Position numbers and translations under genes: made by a program
Shown here: positions 32,367 through 41,635 of the stretch, piece by piece
Layout of the letters: each line of letters opens with the position of its first letter
Numbering within the stretch: the first letter of the stretch is position 1
Source of the DNA: Azophilus sp965215035
GTDB lineage: Bacteria; Pseudomonadota; Gammaproteobacteria; Pseudomonadales; Azotimanducaceae
Direction of reading: 5' to 3'
NCBI GenBank assembly: GCA_965215035.1
Contig: OZ244040.1
Span: 2,046,001 to 2,110,000, forward strand
Length of the DNA stretch: 64,000 bases
Notes under the pieces: generated by a model
Database searches by the model: none
Seen by the model: only the letters and a program-made list of their open reading frames with translations
What the model was told of the DNA's origin: nothing

Positions 32367-34679
32367 CTAGAACCTTAAGGATCCCTGTAGCGCTATGGTC
32401 CGCGGTGCGCCCAGATAGGCGATGTCGTAGCCGAACAGCACATTGCTGCCGGTGATTACCTTCTCGTTGGTGAGGTTCAGGCCGGAAACGGCCACCTCCC
32501 AGGTATCGTCCGCGTCCGCGATGCCAAGCCGTGCGGCCAACTTGGTGACGGACCCGTTTTTCAGGTCGGGTTCCAGGGTGGTGTCGGAAAAATAGCTGTC
32601 GGCATAGGAGACGACCACGCCGCCAACCAGGCGCAGCGCGGTGCCGAGTGGCGCATCGAGGTCTGCGGAAACGTTCGCCGATATGTCCTGGGCGAACGGC
32701 AGCGCCTGGCCGGACAGGTCGCAGACGGTCGCCCCCGCCGCCTCGGCGGTTCTGGAGCAGGGCGCGTTTGTGTAGCTGTCGTATTCCGCATCCAGAATCG
32801 CGAGCGATGCGGTGAACCGCAGCCAGGTGGTGGCCGCCCAGCGCCCATCGATCTCGATGCCCTGGGTGGTCGCCTCGCCGGCGTTGCCGATGGTGGTGAT
32901 GACGCTGCCGTTTGGCAGGGTCGTGAAGCCGTTGACCTGGAGATCGTCGTACTTCGTCTTGAACAGCGACAGGTTCAATTCCATTCGGTTGTCGTTCAGG
33001 CGCGAGCGCATGCCCGCCTCGATACCGGTGGCTTTTTCGTGGTCGTAGATGAAGGTGTCCGGTGTGGTCGCGTTGGCGGTGGCGAAGCCGCCGGCCTTGT
33101 AGGTGCGCCCGGCCTTGGCATAGAGCATGATCTGGTCGGAGGCGTCCCACTGCACGGCAAGCTCGGGCATGGGTTTGCTCAGGTTCTTCTCGCCGCTGGT
33201 CGACACGATGGTCGGGCAGTTGATGGCGCCCGTCGGAATGGGCGTTGGCGTGCCGCTGCCGTTGATCAGGCACAAGCCGGTGCGGGAGGCGTCCTTTGTG
33301 TCCTCGGTATAGCGCACACCGCCGGTGATGCGCAGGGCATCGGCGACGTTCCAGGTCAGAGCCGCATAGGCGGACCACATTTTTTCGTCGGCGCGCACTT
33401 CCGCGCCGCTCAGGGTGTCGTAAAACGGGGCCAATGGCGACGCGGGGCCGCCGGCCAGGAGCACGGCGTCGGAGCCGCTGCCAATGGGTTCGAAGTAGTC
33501 CTGATCGAAGTAGTAGATGCCGGCGATGTACTCCAGGGTTTGCCCCTGGGGCGATGCCAGGCGTAGCTCTAGGGTGCTGGTCTCCGTATCGGTGGCGGCC
33601 GCCGACCAGACGCCGATGGGGAACACCGCGCCGGGGATCAGGCCGCCGACCGTCATGTCGATATCGGTGCTCAGCAGGTAGTAGAAATCCGAATAGGAGC
33701 CGATGGCGGACAAGGTTGCGCCGTTCGGCATGACATAGTCGAGTTGCACGACTCCGGAGGTGAAATCGGACTTGCTGCCGGGGTCGGTGTTCCTGCCCAA
33801 TACGGTCGCGGCACGGTCGGATAGATACGAATCGGCACTGGTACGCCAGTTCAGCACCCCGTCGTTGGGCTCCAGGCCAGCCGCGATGCCATTTGCGATC
33901 TCGCCGAAGGAGCCGTCCACCATGTCGTATTCCGCGTAGGAGAACTTGCCCGTCAGCGTGAGTTGGCTGGTCGGGGTAAAGACCAGGCTGAACCGCAACG
34001 CGTCTTCCCTGCGGGCGTTCTCGCGCTTGCCGGTGTTGGTGTTCCTGTAGAATCCATCGCCGCCGTCGGTATGGGAATAGGCGAGGCGCACGGCCGCGGT
34101 TTCGCCGATCGAGCCGCCGAGGGCGATATTCGCGAAGAAGCCGTTGTATTCGACCTCGTAACCGGCGTTGATCCTGGCTTCAAACGGGTCTCCGGGCCGG
34201 TTTGTCCGTGAGACGACATTAACGGCGCCGGCTGTTGAGTTGATGCCGTACAGCACCGCCTGGGGGCCACGCAGCACCTCGATGCTATCGACATCCATGA
34301 ACGGCAGCCGGTACTGGCGCGTGCGCGGGTTGTATACGTTGTCCACGAACAGGGTGACCGGGGATTCAAAGCCGCGGTCGCCGAGCGAACCCACGCCGCG
34401 CATCGCCACGTTGTTGTTGGTAATGCCTTCGGCGACCACGAAGTTGGGAATGGTGGCGGAAAGATCCTCGAGCGTCACCATGCGGTAGTCGCTGACCGCT
34501 TCGCCGCTGACCACCTCCACGGACATTGGAATGTCCTTGATGTCCTCGGCCCGCTTGGTGGCGGTGACGATAATCTCCTCAAGCACGGTTTCCTGTGCGA
34601 TGGCGGGCCCACCGAGGGCCGCTGCAAGCATCGTCGGAACCCCCGCGCCTAGCGCCATTAGTTTTGCCTTGAATCGCAT
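32367..34679 (-). CDS. TonB-dependent outer-membrane receptor
   Basis: 770 residues from the ATG at 34679 with GAAGGA 9 bases upstream. A signal peptide ending AIAQ, then a TonB-box-like TVLEEIIVTATKRAEDIKDI, a plug (NVAMRGVGSLGDRGFESPVT, VLRGPQAVLYGINSTAGAVN), and a barrel ending IALQGSLRF with the terminal Phe. The IIVTATKR start is typical of the group of receptors common in marine and sterol- or xenobiotic-degrading Proteobacteria. There is no siderophore gene near, so an organic substrate is likelier than iron. It needs TonB/ExbB/ExbD; exbBD genes lie at 61.1-62.2 kb. Confidence 0.92.
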   Translation of the reverse strand: MRFKAKLMALGAGVPTMLAAALGGPAIAQETVLEEIIVTATKRAEDIKDIPMSVEVVSGEAVSDYRMVTLEDLSATIPNFVVAEGITNNNVAMRGVGSLGDRGFESPVTLFVDNVYNPRTRQYRLPFMDVDSIEVLRGPQAVLYGINSTAGAVNVVSRTNRPGDPFEARINAGYEVEYNGFFANIALGGSIGETAAVRLAYSHTDGGDGFYRNTNTGKRENARREDALRFSLVFTPTSQLTLTGKFSYAEYDMVDGSFGEIANGIAAGLEPNDGVLNWRTSADSYLSDRAATVLGRNTDPGSKSDFTSGVVQLDYVMPNGATLSAIGSYSDFYYLLSTDIDMTVGGLIPGAVFPIGVWSAAATDTETSTLELRLASPQGQTLEYIAGIYYFDQDYFEPIGSGSDAVLLAGGPASPLAPFYDTLSGAEVRADEKMWSAYAALTWNVADALRITGGVRYTEDTKDASRTGLCLINGSGTPTPIPTGAINCPTIVSTSGEKNLSKPMPELAVQWDASDQIMLYAKAGRTYKAGGFATANATTPDTFIYDHEKATGIEAGMRSRLNDNRMELNLSLFKTKYDDLQVNGFTTLPNGSVITTIGNAGEATTQGIEIDGRWAATTWLRFTASLAILDAEYDSYTNAPCSRTAEAAGATVCDLSGQALPFAQDISANVSADLDAPLGTALRLVGGVVVSYADSYFSDTTLEPDLKNGSVTKLAARLGIADADDTWEVAVSGLNLTNEKVITGSNVLFGYDIAYLGAPRTIALQGSLRF

Positions 34680-35022
34680 GGCAGGAATCCTTCTTCTGTT
34701 GTTCAGCCGAACGTAGATTACGCAAGGGCGCGAGCATAGCCCGCCACAATCAAGTATCCGGCAGTGATGCGGGCAGGCGTTTATCAATTCAAGCACGATT
34801 ATGGTCAATAGGTTGGGAGACCGGGCTAGGGCGTCCCGGCGAGCCGCCTGCCCGCCTCGCGGAGTCGTTGCGGGACGGTGCCCCCACCGCATAGGATTGA
34901 AGGATACTGTCGATCAATGGGGCCGCTCTGCCCGTCGCAACAGGGGCGTTGGTTGACGGGATTGGCGAGGCGACGTCACCAATGAGCCGGAGTATCGGCT
35001 TACCAGGAAACGGAGGGTGCAA
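34680..35022. other. Divergent intergenic region
   Basis: 343 bases between the receptor and the hydroxyacid oxidase. It holds the candidate receptor promoter at 34780-34808. No coding sequence or repeat is seen otherwise. Confidence 0.5.
34780..34808 (-). promoter_or_regulatory. Candidate promoter of the TonB receptor
   Basis: Read on the minus strand: TTGACC, 17 bases, GATAAA. This would start transcription about 95 bases before the ATG. A fair but not strong sigma-70 match. Confidence 0.35.
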
Positions 35023-36246
35023 GTGCGAACAAACCGGGGGGGCGTTATGGGTCGCGCCCGAATCAATCGATCGTTGCGGCGGGTCTTCAGCAGCGACGAT
35101 ATGCGCGAACTGGCGCGCCGGCGCCTGCCGGGCTTTATCTTCGACCATCTAGACGGCGGCGCGGACGACGAATACACCCGGCGCCAGAACGCTAGATCCT
35201 TCTCCGCCCTGTCGCTGATGCAGCGGGTGCTTGTCGACGTTGGCGAGGTGGACACCAGCACCAGGTTGCTCGGCATGCCGACCTCGGTGCCCTTTGTTCT
35301 GTCGAGTACCGGCGCGAGCCGGTTTTATCACGCCCAGGGAGAACTCGCCGCGGCGCGCGCGGCGGCGGCGGCGAACGTCATCTACGGCACCACCTCGTCG
35401 GCGATGTATTCGCTGGAGGATGTGGCCGCGGTCGGCGAGGGGCCCCGCTTCTTCCAGGTGTACGTATTCAAGGACCGGTCGATCACCGGCGAGTACGTTA
35501 GGCGCTGCCGAGCGGCGGGGTACGGTGCCATGTTCCTGACCGTAGACTGCGCCACGGCGGGCAATCGCGAGCGCGACCTGCGCAACCGCCTGTCGATCCC
35601 GCCCCGGGCGACGCCGCGCATGCTCTGGCAGCTACTCAAACGACCCGCCTGGACGCTGGACTATCTCGGCCATGCCGGCTGGCGCTTCCCGAATATGGAA
35701 GGCTATGTGGATGATTCCACCCGGGACGACTTCGGGTCGGTGGCCGAGTGGTTCGCGGACCAGCTCGACAGGAGTTTCACCTGGGACGATGCACAGGCGC
35801 TAATCCGGGAATGGGACGGCCAGTTCGTCATCAAGGGTATTACCAGCGTCGCCGATGCCAAGCTGGCGGTGGAGGTCGGCGCGACCGGTATCGTCGTGTC
35901 CAACCACGGCGGCCGGCAATTGGACCATGCGCCCACGAGCCTTGAAGTGCTGCAGGAGATTGTCGCCGCGGTTGGCGACTCCGTCGAAGTGCTGGTCGAT
36001 AGCGGCTTTCGGCGCGGTACGGACATCATCAAGGCGCTTGCGCTCGGTGCCCGGGGCGTATTGCTGGGCAAGGCCTATCTATACGGGCTCGGGGCCGCCG
36101 GCGCGGCCGGTGTCGCCCGCGTCATCGAGATACTCAAAAGCGAGCTGGAGCGCGATATGGCACTGATGGGCGTGCGGAGAGTTGGCGATATCACCAGCGA
36201 CTGCGTCCGTTGGCGCGACCCGCGATTCGTTGGCCAAGCGGAATAG
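35023..36246 (+). CDS. FMN-dependent alpha-hydroxy-acid oxidase/dehydrogenase (LldD/GOX family)
   Basis: 407 residues if begun at the GTG at 35023 (GGAGG 6 bases upstream); an ATG at 35047 gives 399. RELARRRLPGFIFDHLDGGA is the usual start, FVIKGITSVADAKLAVEVGA carries the flavin lysine, and SNHGGRQLDHA has the catalytic His and substrate Arg. DSGFRRGTDIIKALALGARG is the FMN phosphate loop. The family oxidises L-lactate, glycolate, mandelate and similar acids; the specific one is not readable. A secreted amidohydrolase follows after 12 bases, probably one operon. Confidence 0.9.
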   Translation: MRTNRGGVMGRARINRSLRRVFSSDDMRELARRRLPGFIFDHLDGGADDEYTRRQNARSFSALSLMQRVLVDVGEVDTSTRLLGMPTSVPFVLSSTGASRFYHAQGELAAARAAAAANVIYGTTSSAMYSLEDVAAVGEGPRFFQVYVFKDRSITGEYVRRCRAAGYGAMFLTVDCATAGNRERDLRNRLSIPPRATPRMLWQLLKRPAWTLDYLGHAGWRFPNMEGYVDDSTRDDFGSVAEWFADQLDRSFTWDDAQALIREWDGQFVIKGITSVADAKLAVEVGATGIVVSNHGGRQLDHAPTSLEVLQEIVAAVGDSVEVLVDSGFRRGTDIIKALALGARGVLLGKAYLYGLGAAGAAGVARVIEILKSELERDMALMGVRRVGDITSDCVRWRDPRFVGQAE

Positions 36247-36258
36247 GGCAATGCACAT

Positions 36259-37626
36259 ATGGATAACCGCAAAACAAGGGAGGTCGGGATAATCACCGTC
36301 ATGCGTTGCATGTTGCAACAACTCGCCGGGGTGCTGGCCGTGCTGCTGGTTCTCGGTGCACCGCCGGCATGGGCCGCATTGGTCATTCACAATGTTGCTG
36401 TGTTCGATGGCGATGCGGAGCGATTGCTGGAGGGGGCGAGCGTCCTGGTGGCGGGCAACCGGATTACCGGTATCGGGCGCGATGTCGAGGTGCCGGAGGG
36501 GTTCCGCGGCATCGATGGCGGTGGTCGGGTGCTCATGCCGGGCATGATCGATGCCCACTCGCACCTCTCCATCGTCGTGGCCATGCGCGAGTTGCAGCAA
36601 ATGTCTTGGGACGACATCGGTGCGCGCATGACGGCGAGGGCAAAGGCTACCCTGATGCGGGGGTTTACCTCGGTGCGCGACCTCGGCGGACCGGTCATGG
36701 GGCTGAAGAAGGCCATTGACGCCGGCATCGTCCCGGGTCCGCGCATCTACCCGTCCGGCGCGTTCATCTCCCAGACCTCCGGCCACGGCGATTTCAGGGC
36801 ACCGCGCGACCCGCACCCGGGCTTGGATGGCGGCAGTTCCAACATGCAGCGCCTCGGCTACTATCGAATCGTTGATGGACCCGACCAGGTGCTCGCCGCC
36901 GTGCGGGAAAATCTGCGCAACGGTGCCACCCAGATCAAGATCATGGGCAGCGGCGGCGTTGGTTCCGATTTCGATCCGATCGACTCCTTGCAGTTTACGG
37001 CGCGGGAAATTCGGGCGGCCACCCAGGCGGCCAAGGACTGGGACACCTACGCCGCGGCGCATCTGCACAACGCGCCAGCGATCCTGCGGGCACTTGAGAA
37101 CGGCGTATTGAGCATCGATCACGGCTCCCAGATGACCGAAGCGACCATGCAACTGCTGCTTGACAAGGGCGCCTATCTGAACCCGCAATTCGGCTGGAAC
37201 AAGTTTGTCATGCAGACGGGCTTTCTCACCGATTTTCAGCGGGAAAAGGCGCGCATCGTCCTTGACAACATCGACGAGAACATTCGCCTGATCAGGAAAT
37301 ACGGCATCGAGATCACGTTCAACGTCGATGCCATAGGGCCCAACGATCTCTGGGCGGCGCTCTATGAGGCGGAGTTCACCGAGCGCCAGAGGTATTTCTC
37401 GAACTACGAAATCCTGCGCCAGGCAACGTCGGTTAGTGCCGGGCTGCTGGCGCTGTCCGGTAGGCGCAACCCCTATCCCGGCACGCTCGGCGTCATTGCG
37501 GAGGGCGCGTATGCGGACCTCTTGATCGTGGCGGACAATCCGCTGGACGATGTGTCGGTGTTGGGTAAGTCCGAAAATATCCTGCTGATCATGAAAGACG
37601 GCGAGATTTACAAAAACGCGCTCTGA
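36259..37626 (+). CDS. Secreted amidohydrolase (metal-dependent)
   Basis: 455 residues from ATG 36259; an ATG at 36301 gives a cleaner signal peptide (MRCMLQQLAGVLAVLLVLGA, cleavage after WAA). The metal site starts with MPGMIDAHSHL; TQIKIMGSGGV supplies the carboxylated lysine, AAHLHNAPAI and LSIDHG the later histidines, and ITFNVDAIGP the Asp region where family members have TDA or TDS. It resembles periplasmic imidazolonepropionase-like/prolidase-type enzymes that cleave amide bonds of cyclic or N-acyl compounds. Twelve bases after the hydroxyacid oxidase. Confidence 0.88.
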   Translation: MDNRKTREVGIITVMRCMLQQLAGVLAVLLVLGAPPAWAALVIHNVAVFDGDAERLLEGASVLVAGNRITGIGRDVEVPEGFRGIDGGGRVLMPGMIDAHSHLSIVVAMRELQQMSWDDIGARMTARAKATLMRGFTSVRDLGGPVMGLKKAIDAGIVPGPRIYPSGAFISQTSGHGDFRAPRDPHPGLDGGSSNMQRLGYYRIVDGPDQVLAAVRENLRNGATQIKIMGSGGVGSDFDPIDSLQFTAREIRAATQAAKDWDTYAAAHLHNAPAILRALENGVLSIDHGSQMTEATMQLLLDKGAYLNPQFGWNKFVMQTGFLTDFQREKARIVLDNIDENIRLIRKYGIEITFNVDAIGPNDLWAALYEAEFTERQRYFSNYEILRQATSVSAGLLALSGRRNPYPGTLGVIAEGAYADLLIVADNPLDDVSVLGKSENILLIMKDGEIYKNAL

Positions 37627-37799
37627 TGCGCCGATTTGCCAAAATCCGCGCGGCGCAACGGGGTGCCCGAGTGGGCCCGGGCGGGGCCCGGCTCGGGGCG
37701 CATCCGGTCGGTGGGGGCGTGGTTCCGCAGGCGGCCGGCCATCGCCCGCTCCGTACCCACCGCGCGCGGCCCACCCGGGGTTAGCGGTCTCCTGGTTGC

Positions 37800-38945
37800 A
37801 TGGATTTCTCGCCGACAGAGGAACAGCGCCTGGCGGTCGACTCCTTCCGCCGTTTTCTCGACGCGGAGATCGGCCCGGCCGTTGCGGGGTTTGGCGATGC
37901 GTTCATACCCAAGGATGCAATGCGCGGCCTGCTCGGCAAGCTGCTGCCGTTCGGCATGGGCAATGGACTGATCGACGCTAGCCAGGGCGGCATGGGTCTC
38001 GACCCGCTTTCGGTGGGGCTCCTGTTCGAGGAGTTGGCTCGAGTATCGCCGGATCTGGCCATCGTCGCCCTGATTCAGATGGAAAGCGGCCTGCTGCTCG
38101 GTGCCGGGTCCGATGCCGTCCGGGCGCAATACCTGGCGCCCCTGCTGCGCGGCGAACTGTTCGGGTGTATCGGCATCAGCGAGCCCGCCGCCGGCTCGAA
38201 CATCGCCGAAATACGCAGCCGGGCACGGCGGGAGGGCGGCGACTACCGGCTTTCCGGTGAGAAACAGTGGATTTCCAGCGGCCACTATTCGGATTTCTGT
38301 ATCTGCGTCGCCCGCGACAAGGGCGGCCCCGGCGACGGTATCGGCCTCTTCATCGTCGACCGCAAGGCGGGCTACGAAAGCCGCAATATCCCGAAAATGG
38401 CCCTCAATCGCCAGTCAACCGCGCAACTGTTCTTCAACGATGCCAGGGTACCGGCGACCAATCTACTGGCGCCGCCCGGTGCGGGGCTTAAACGGTTGCT
38501 TGGCCTGCTGGAGGGGTCGCGACCCCTAGTTGGGCTGTTGGCGGTGGGGGTAGCCAGGGCGGCGCTTGACCATTCGATCGACTACGCCCGGGCCCGGCAA
38601 CAGCACGGCAAGCCCATTGCCGGCCACCAGCTTGTCCAGGCGCGCATTGCCGACATGGCTGTCAAGATCGAGGCGGCCCGGCTGCTGTTGTACCGGGCCC
38701 TGGACCTGGCGGGACGCGGTCGGCGCGGCGATCTCGAGAGCAGCATGGCCAAGTATTTCGCAACCGAAACCGCCTGCGAAGTGACCCGCCATGCCATGGC
38801 CATCCACGGCGGCAACGGCGTGGCGCGGGAGTTCCCCATCGAGGAACTGTATCGCGTGGCCCCTATCCTGGCCGTGACCGAGGGGACGCCGGAGATGCAG
38901 CAACTGATCATCGGCCGCGGCCTGCTTGGCGTTGCGGCGTTCTGA
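37800..38945 (+). CDS. Acyl-CoA dehydrogenase
   Basis: 381 residues, normal length. FGCIGISEPAAGSNIAEIRS is the flavin-binding loop, GEKQWISSGHYSDFCICVAR the beta domain, and VTEGTPEMQQLIIGRGLLG the end, with the catalytic Glu in TEGT. NRQSTAQLFFNDARVPATNL is the conserved hinge. It desaturates an acyl-CoA, passing electrons to ETF. First of five plus-strand genes (37.8-41.6 kb) that could carry out dehydrogenation, hydration and cleavage of one thioester. Cytoplasmic. Substrate chain not readable. Confidence 0.92.
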   Translation: MDFSPTEEQRLAVDSFRRFLDAEIGPAVAGFGDAFIPKDAMRGLLGKLLPFGMGNGLIDASQGGMGLDPLSVGLLFEELARVSPDLAIVALIQMESGLLLGAGSDAVRAQYLAPLLRGELFGCIGISEPAAGSNIAEIRSRARREGGDYRLSGEKQWISSGHYSDFCICVARDKGGPGDGIGLFIVDRKAGYESRNIPKMALNRQSTAQLFFNDARVPATNLLAPPGAGLKRLLGLLEGSRPLVGLLAVGVARAALDHSIDYARARQQHGKPIAGHQLVQARIADMAVKIEAARLLLYRALDLAGRGRRGDLESSMAKYFATETACEVTRHAMAIHGGNGVAREFPIEELYRVAPILAVTEGTPEMQQLIIGRGLLGVAAF

Positions 38946-39034
38946 CCGCCCGGCAGTGGACGATGGGCGGAAATGAGTCAACGGCGCACCCGCTGCCTCG
39001 CCGTACCGGGGCGGTGCCTCGTTAGGGAGTTATT

Positions 39035-40207
39035 ATGAGTCTGGCTATCGTCGGTATCGCGGAACTGCCCACAAGGCGCATGCCCGAGCGTACCCGCTGG
39101 GACATGCTGCAGGATGTTTGTCTGGGCGCGGTTCGGGATGCCGGCATCGGCAAGGACGATATCGAGGCCGTCATTTCCGTGAACCCCATGGCCCAGCCCC
39201 AGGTCTCCCTGGACATGGCGCTCGGGCGCGTGCCGGAAGTCCTGGGGCTCCGGGGCTGCAAGGACATCTGCGTGGTGAATGCGGGGGGCACGTCGACGAC
39301 CAACTGCCTGCGCCTGGCCAAGTATTTCATCGAGAACGAACAGGCGAGGTTCGTGCTTATTCCCCATACGACGGTGCAATCGGATATCCCCCCCGGCGAG
39401 CTGATCAATTTCTTCGCCACCGCGCCCCTTGACACGCAGTGGGAGTATCCCTATGGGGTCACGTTCAACGGCGCGATGGGCCTGATCACCAACCGCTACA
39501 TGCACGACACCGGGACGACTCCGGAACAACTGGCTGCGGTGACCGTATCGCTGCGCGCCTGGGGTGCCTTGGATCCGAACTCGATTTTCTATGGCAAGCC
39601 CGTCACGCTGGAGGAGGTGCTGGGGTCGCGCATGATCAGCACGCCGCTACGCGCCAGGGATTGCAACCTGCTGGCCGACGGCGCCGGCGCCCTGGTGGTC
39701 ACCTCCCACGACATTGCCCGGGAGATGGGCGCCAAGGCGGCCTATGAACTTGGTCATGGCGTGCGCTTCACCGGTGCCACCCCGGTGCTGCGGGACGATG
39801 TCTATTTCCACCGGGCCTATGGCGAATCGAGCCGGGATGCCCTGGCCCAGGCCGGGCTCTCCATCCACGATATGCAACTGCGCCAGATCTACGGTGCCTA
39901 TCCATTCACCCAGTGCAGCGCACTCGAGGGCTATGGCGTTTGCGAGGTCGGCGCGGCGGCGCGGCTTTGGGCGGACGGGCGCTGTGGACCCGGCGGCGAC
40001 CTGCCCTGTACGACGATGGGTGACGCCACGGGCCGTGGCCACACCGGGTCGGGTGTCAGCATGGCGTTCTACATCGATACCGTGCGCCAGTTGCGCGGAG
40101 AAGCCGGCGCACGCCAGGTGGGCGACTGCGGGCATGTCATTGTGACCACCTCCGGGGGCTCGGTGATGAATGCCGCCACCACCGTTTTCGGGAGAGCGCC
40201 GCGATGA
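39035..40207 (+). CDS. Thiolase-fold protein of the SCP2/lipid-transfer type (possible aldolase)
   Basis: 390 residues; AGGGAG is 6 bases before the ATG. The fold is of non-decarboxylating thiolases and SCP-x type proteins: VVNAGGTSTTNCLRLAKYFI in place of the usual nucleophile helix, NLLADGAGALVVTSHDIARE, YGAYPFTQCSALEGYGVCEV, and the C-terminal DATGRGHTGSG. Its gene overlaps the DUF35 gene by 4 bases (ATGA). In steroid degraders such as Mycobacterium, an Ltp2-type member pairs with a DUF35 domain and acts as a retro-aldolase rather than a thiolase. The same pairing here makes aldolase or thiolase activity both possible. Confidence 0.85.
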   Translation: MSLAIVGIAELPTRRMPERTRWDMLQDVCLGAVRDAGIGKDDIEAVISVNPMAQPQVSLDMALGRVPEVLGLRGCKDICVVNAGGTSTTNCLRLAKYFIENEQARFVLIPHTTVQSDIPPGELINFFATAPLDTQWEYPYGVTFNGAMGLITNRYMHDTGTTPEQLAAVTVSLRAWGALDPNSIFYGKPVTLEEVLGSRMISTPLRARDCNLLADGAGALVVTSHDIAREMGAKAAYELGHGVRFTGATPVLRDDVYFHRAYGESSRDALAQAGLSIHDMQLRQIYGAYPFTQCSALEGYGVCEVGAAARLWADGRCGPGGDLPCTTMGDATGRGHTGSGVSMAFYIDTVRQLRGEAGARQVGDCGHVIVTTSGGSVMNAATTVFGRAPR

Positions 40208-40614
40208 ACGACTACAGGAAACCGCTACCCGAAATACAGCCGTTCAGCGAGGCGTTTTGGGAGGGAACGAGAAATCACAAGCTGCTGATACAGACCTGCG
40301 GCGACTGCGACGCGCGCATCTTCTTTCCGCGTCGACAGTGCCCTAGGTGCTGGTCCGGGAACCTGCACTGGGTCGAGGCGAGCGGCCGGGCCGAGATCTA
40401 CGCCTTTTCCGTGACCTACGAGGGTGTGGAGGAGGTGTTCCGGGACGATCTGCCCATCGTGCTGGCCTGGGTGGATCTTCCCGAGGGAATACGCATACAG
40501 ACCAATATCGTTGACTGCGACCCGGAGACGGTGGCCATTGGCCAACAGGTCGAGGTGGTTTTCCGGAAGGTCACGGATGAGATCACGCTACCCTATTTTC
40601 GGCCCGTCGACTGA
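40204..40614 (+). CDS. DUF35 OB-fold/zinc-ribbon protein (ChsH2 C-terminal-like)
   Basis: 136 residues. An N-terminal helix, a rubredoxin-like zinc ribbon with LIQTCGDCDARIFFPRRQCP then RC (four cysteines in two CxxC), and an OB-fold ending VDCDPETVAIGQQVEVVFRK. Such proteins bind thiolase-like partners and help bring acyl-CoA to them. It overlaps the thiolase-like gene before it by 4 bases and is 3 bases from the MaoC gene after it, which fits one complex. No enzymatic residue of its own is expected. Confidence 0.9.
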   Translation: MNDYRKPLPEIQPFSEAFWEGTRNHKLLIQTCGDCDARIFFPRRQCPRCWSGNLHWVEASGRAEIYAFSVTYEGVEEVFRDDLPIVLAWVDLPEGIRIQTNIVDCDPETVAIGQQVEVVFRKVTDEITLPYFRPVD

Positions 40615-40617
40615 GCC

Positions 40618-41178
40618 ATGCGCGAGCCGAGCTGGGGCAGGTACGGCACCTGGGAAGAGGCGGAGAGTCTCCTCGGCCAGGTGATCGGCGAGGATGTCGG
40701 GGTCGATGCGGTGGAGCTCGGCTCCATCCGGCGCTGGTTGGAGCCCAAGGAATTCAACTGCGCATTGCATACGGATGCGGCGGCGGCGCAGGCCGCGGGC
40801 CACCGCGATGTGGTTGCGCCCAGCACCATGGTGTTCAGCTATGGCCTGCCCGCCTACTGGTCGCCGGCCGATGGCCCCGCGCGCATGGGCGACGAGCCCA
40901 GGCAAGTTCCCATTCCGGTGATCTTCGCCGTGCCGGCACCCTGCACACTGAGCTTTGCCGCCAATATCGACATGGAATTCTTCGCGCCCATGTATCCGGG
41001 CGACCGCATCTCCCGCATCAGCCGCCTGACCCGCATTCAGCACAAGACGCTGCGGGTCGGCAGCGGCGCGTTCATGACCCAGGAAGATACGTACACCAAC
41101 CAGGAGGGCGCCAGGGTCGCCCTCGTACTGCTTACCATCTTCCGGTTCGTTCCTGCTGGGGGCGGCGCGCAGGGTTGA
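40618..41178 (+). CDS. MaoC-like hydratase, N-terminal (FAS1-like dehydratase) type
   Basis: 186 residues. It matches the N-terminal dehydratase domain of MaoC/hydratase-2 proteins, PSTMVFSYGLPAYWSPADGP and SFAANIDMEFFAPMYPGDRI, the latter the usual hot-dog helix end. The catalytic Asp/His pair of R-hydratases is not evident, as in the non-catalytic partner of heterodimers such as ChsH1-ChsH2. Between the DUF35 gene (3 bases) and the next MaoC gene (7 bases). I infer that the two MaoC products form a heterodimer hydrating an enoyl-CoA. Confidence 0.82.
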   Translation: MREPSWGRYGTWEEAESLLGQVIGEDVGVDAVELGSIRRWLEPKEFNCALHTDAAAAQAAGHRDVVAPSTMVFSYGLPAYWSPADGPARMGDEPRQVPIPVIFAVPAPCTLSFAANIDMEFFAPMYPGDRISRISRLTRIQHKTLRVGSGAFMTQEDTYTNQEGARVALVLLTIFRFVPAGGGAQG

Positions 41179-41185
41179 TGCGGGT

Positions 41186-41635
41186 ATGGCTGTGCGGCGC
41201 TACTTCGACGAGGTATCCATCGGCGACCGGCTTGGGCCGATTTCCCTGCCGATCACCCTGCAGCGACTGGTCATGGAGGCCGGGGCCAATCGGGATTTTT
41301 CTCTGATTCATCACGACCGCGACGTGGCGCGGGCGACCGGGGCGCCGGATGCCTATATGAACACCTTCTTTATCGCCGGCATGTTCGAGCGCCTGCTGCG
41401 GGAATGGATGGGGCACCGCGGCACCCTGCACGCCATCAGGGGCCTGAGTATGCGGGTGTTCAATGCGGTGGGGGACACCGTGACCTTTGCCGGCCGGGTG
41501 ACGGCGCTGCGGCAGCCTACCCGGCAGGTCGAGGTTGATCTTTGGTGCGAGGCGAATGATGCCCGGACAGTCAGCGCCGCCGCGAAGGTGAGCCTTCCCC
41601 GGCGTTCAGGTGGCGAGCGCTCCGGGTGCCGATGA
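41186..41635 (+). CDS. MaoC-like enoyl-CoA hydratase subunit
   Basis: 149 residues, one hot-dog fold. ITLQRLVMEAGANRDFSLIH then HDRDVARATG contains the hydratase-2 pattern (Asp...His: NRDFSLIHHD), so this is the probable catalytic subunit of the pair. VGDTVTFAGRVTALRQPTRQ is the later strand pair. The last 10 codons overlap the convergent molybdopterin gene by 30 bases. Last of the five-gene run. Confidence 0.85.
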   Translation: MAVRRYFDEVSIGDRLGPISLPITLQRLVMEAGANRDFSLIHHDRDVARATGAPDAYMNTFFIAGMFERLLREWMGHRGTLHAIRGLSMRVFNAVGDTVTFAGRVTALRQPTRQVEVDLWCEANDARTVSAAAKVSLPRRSGGERSGCR

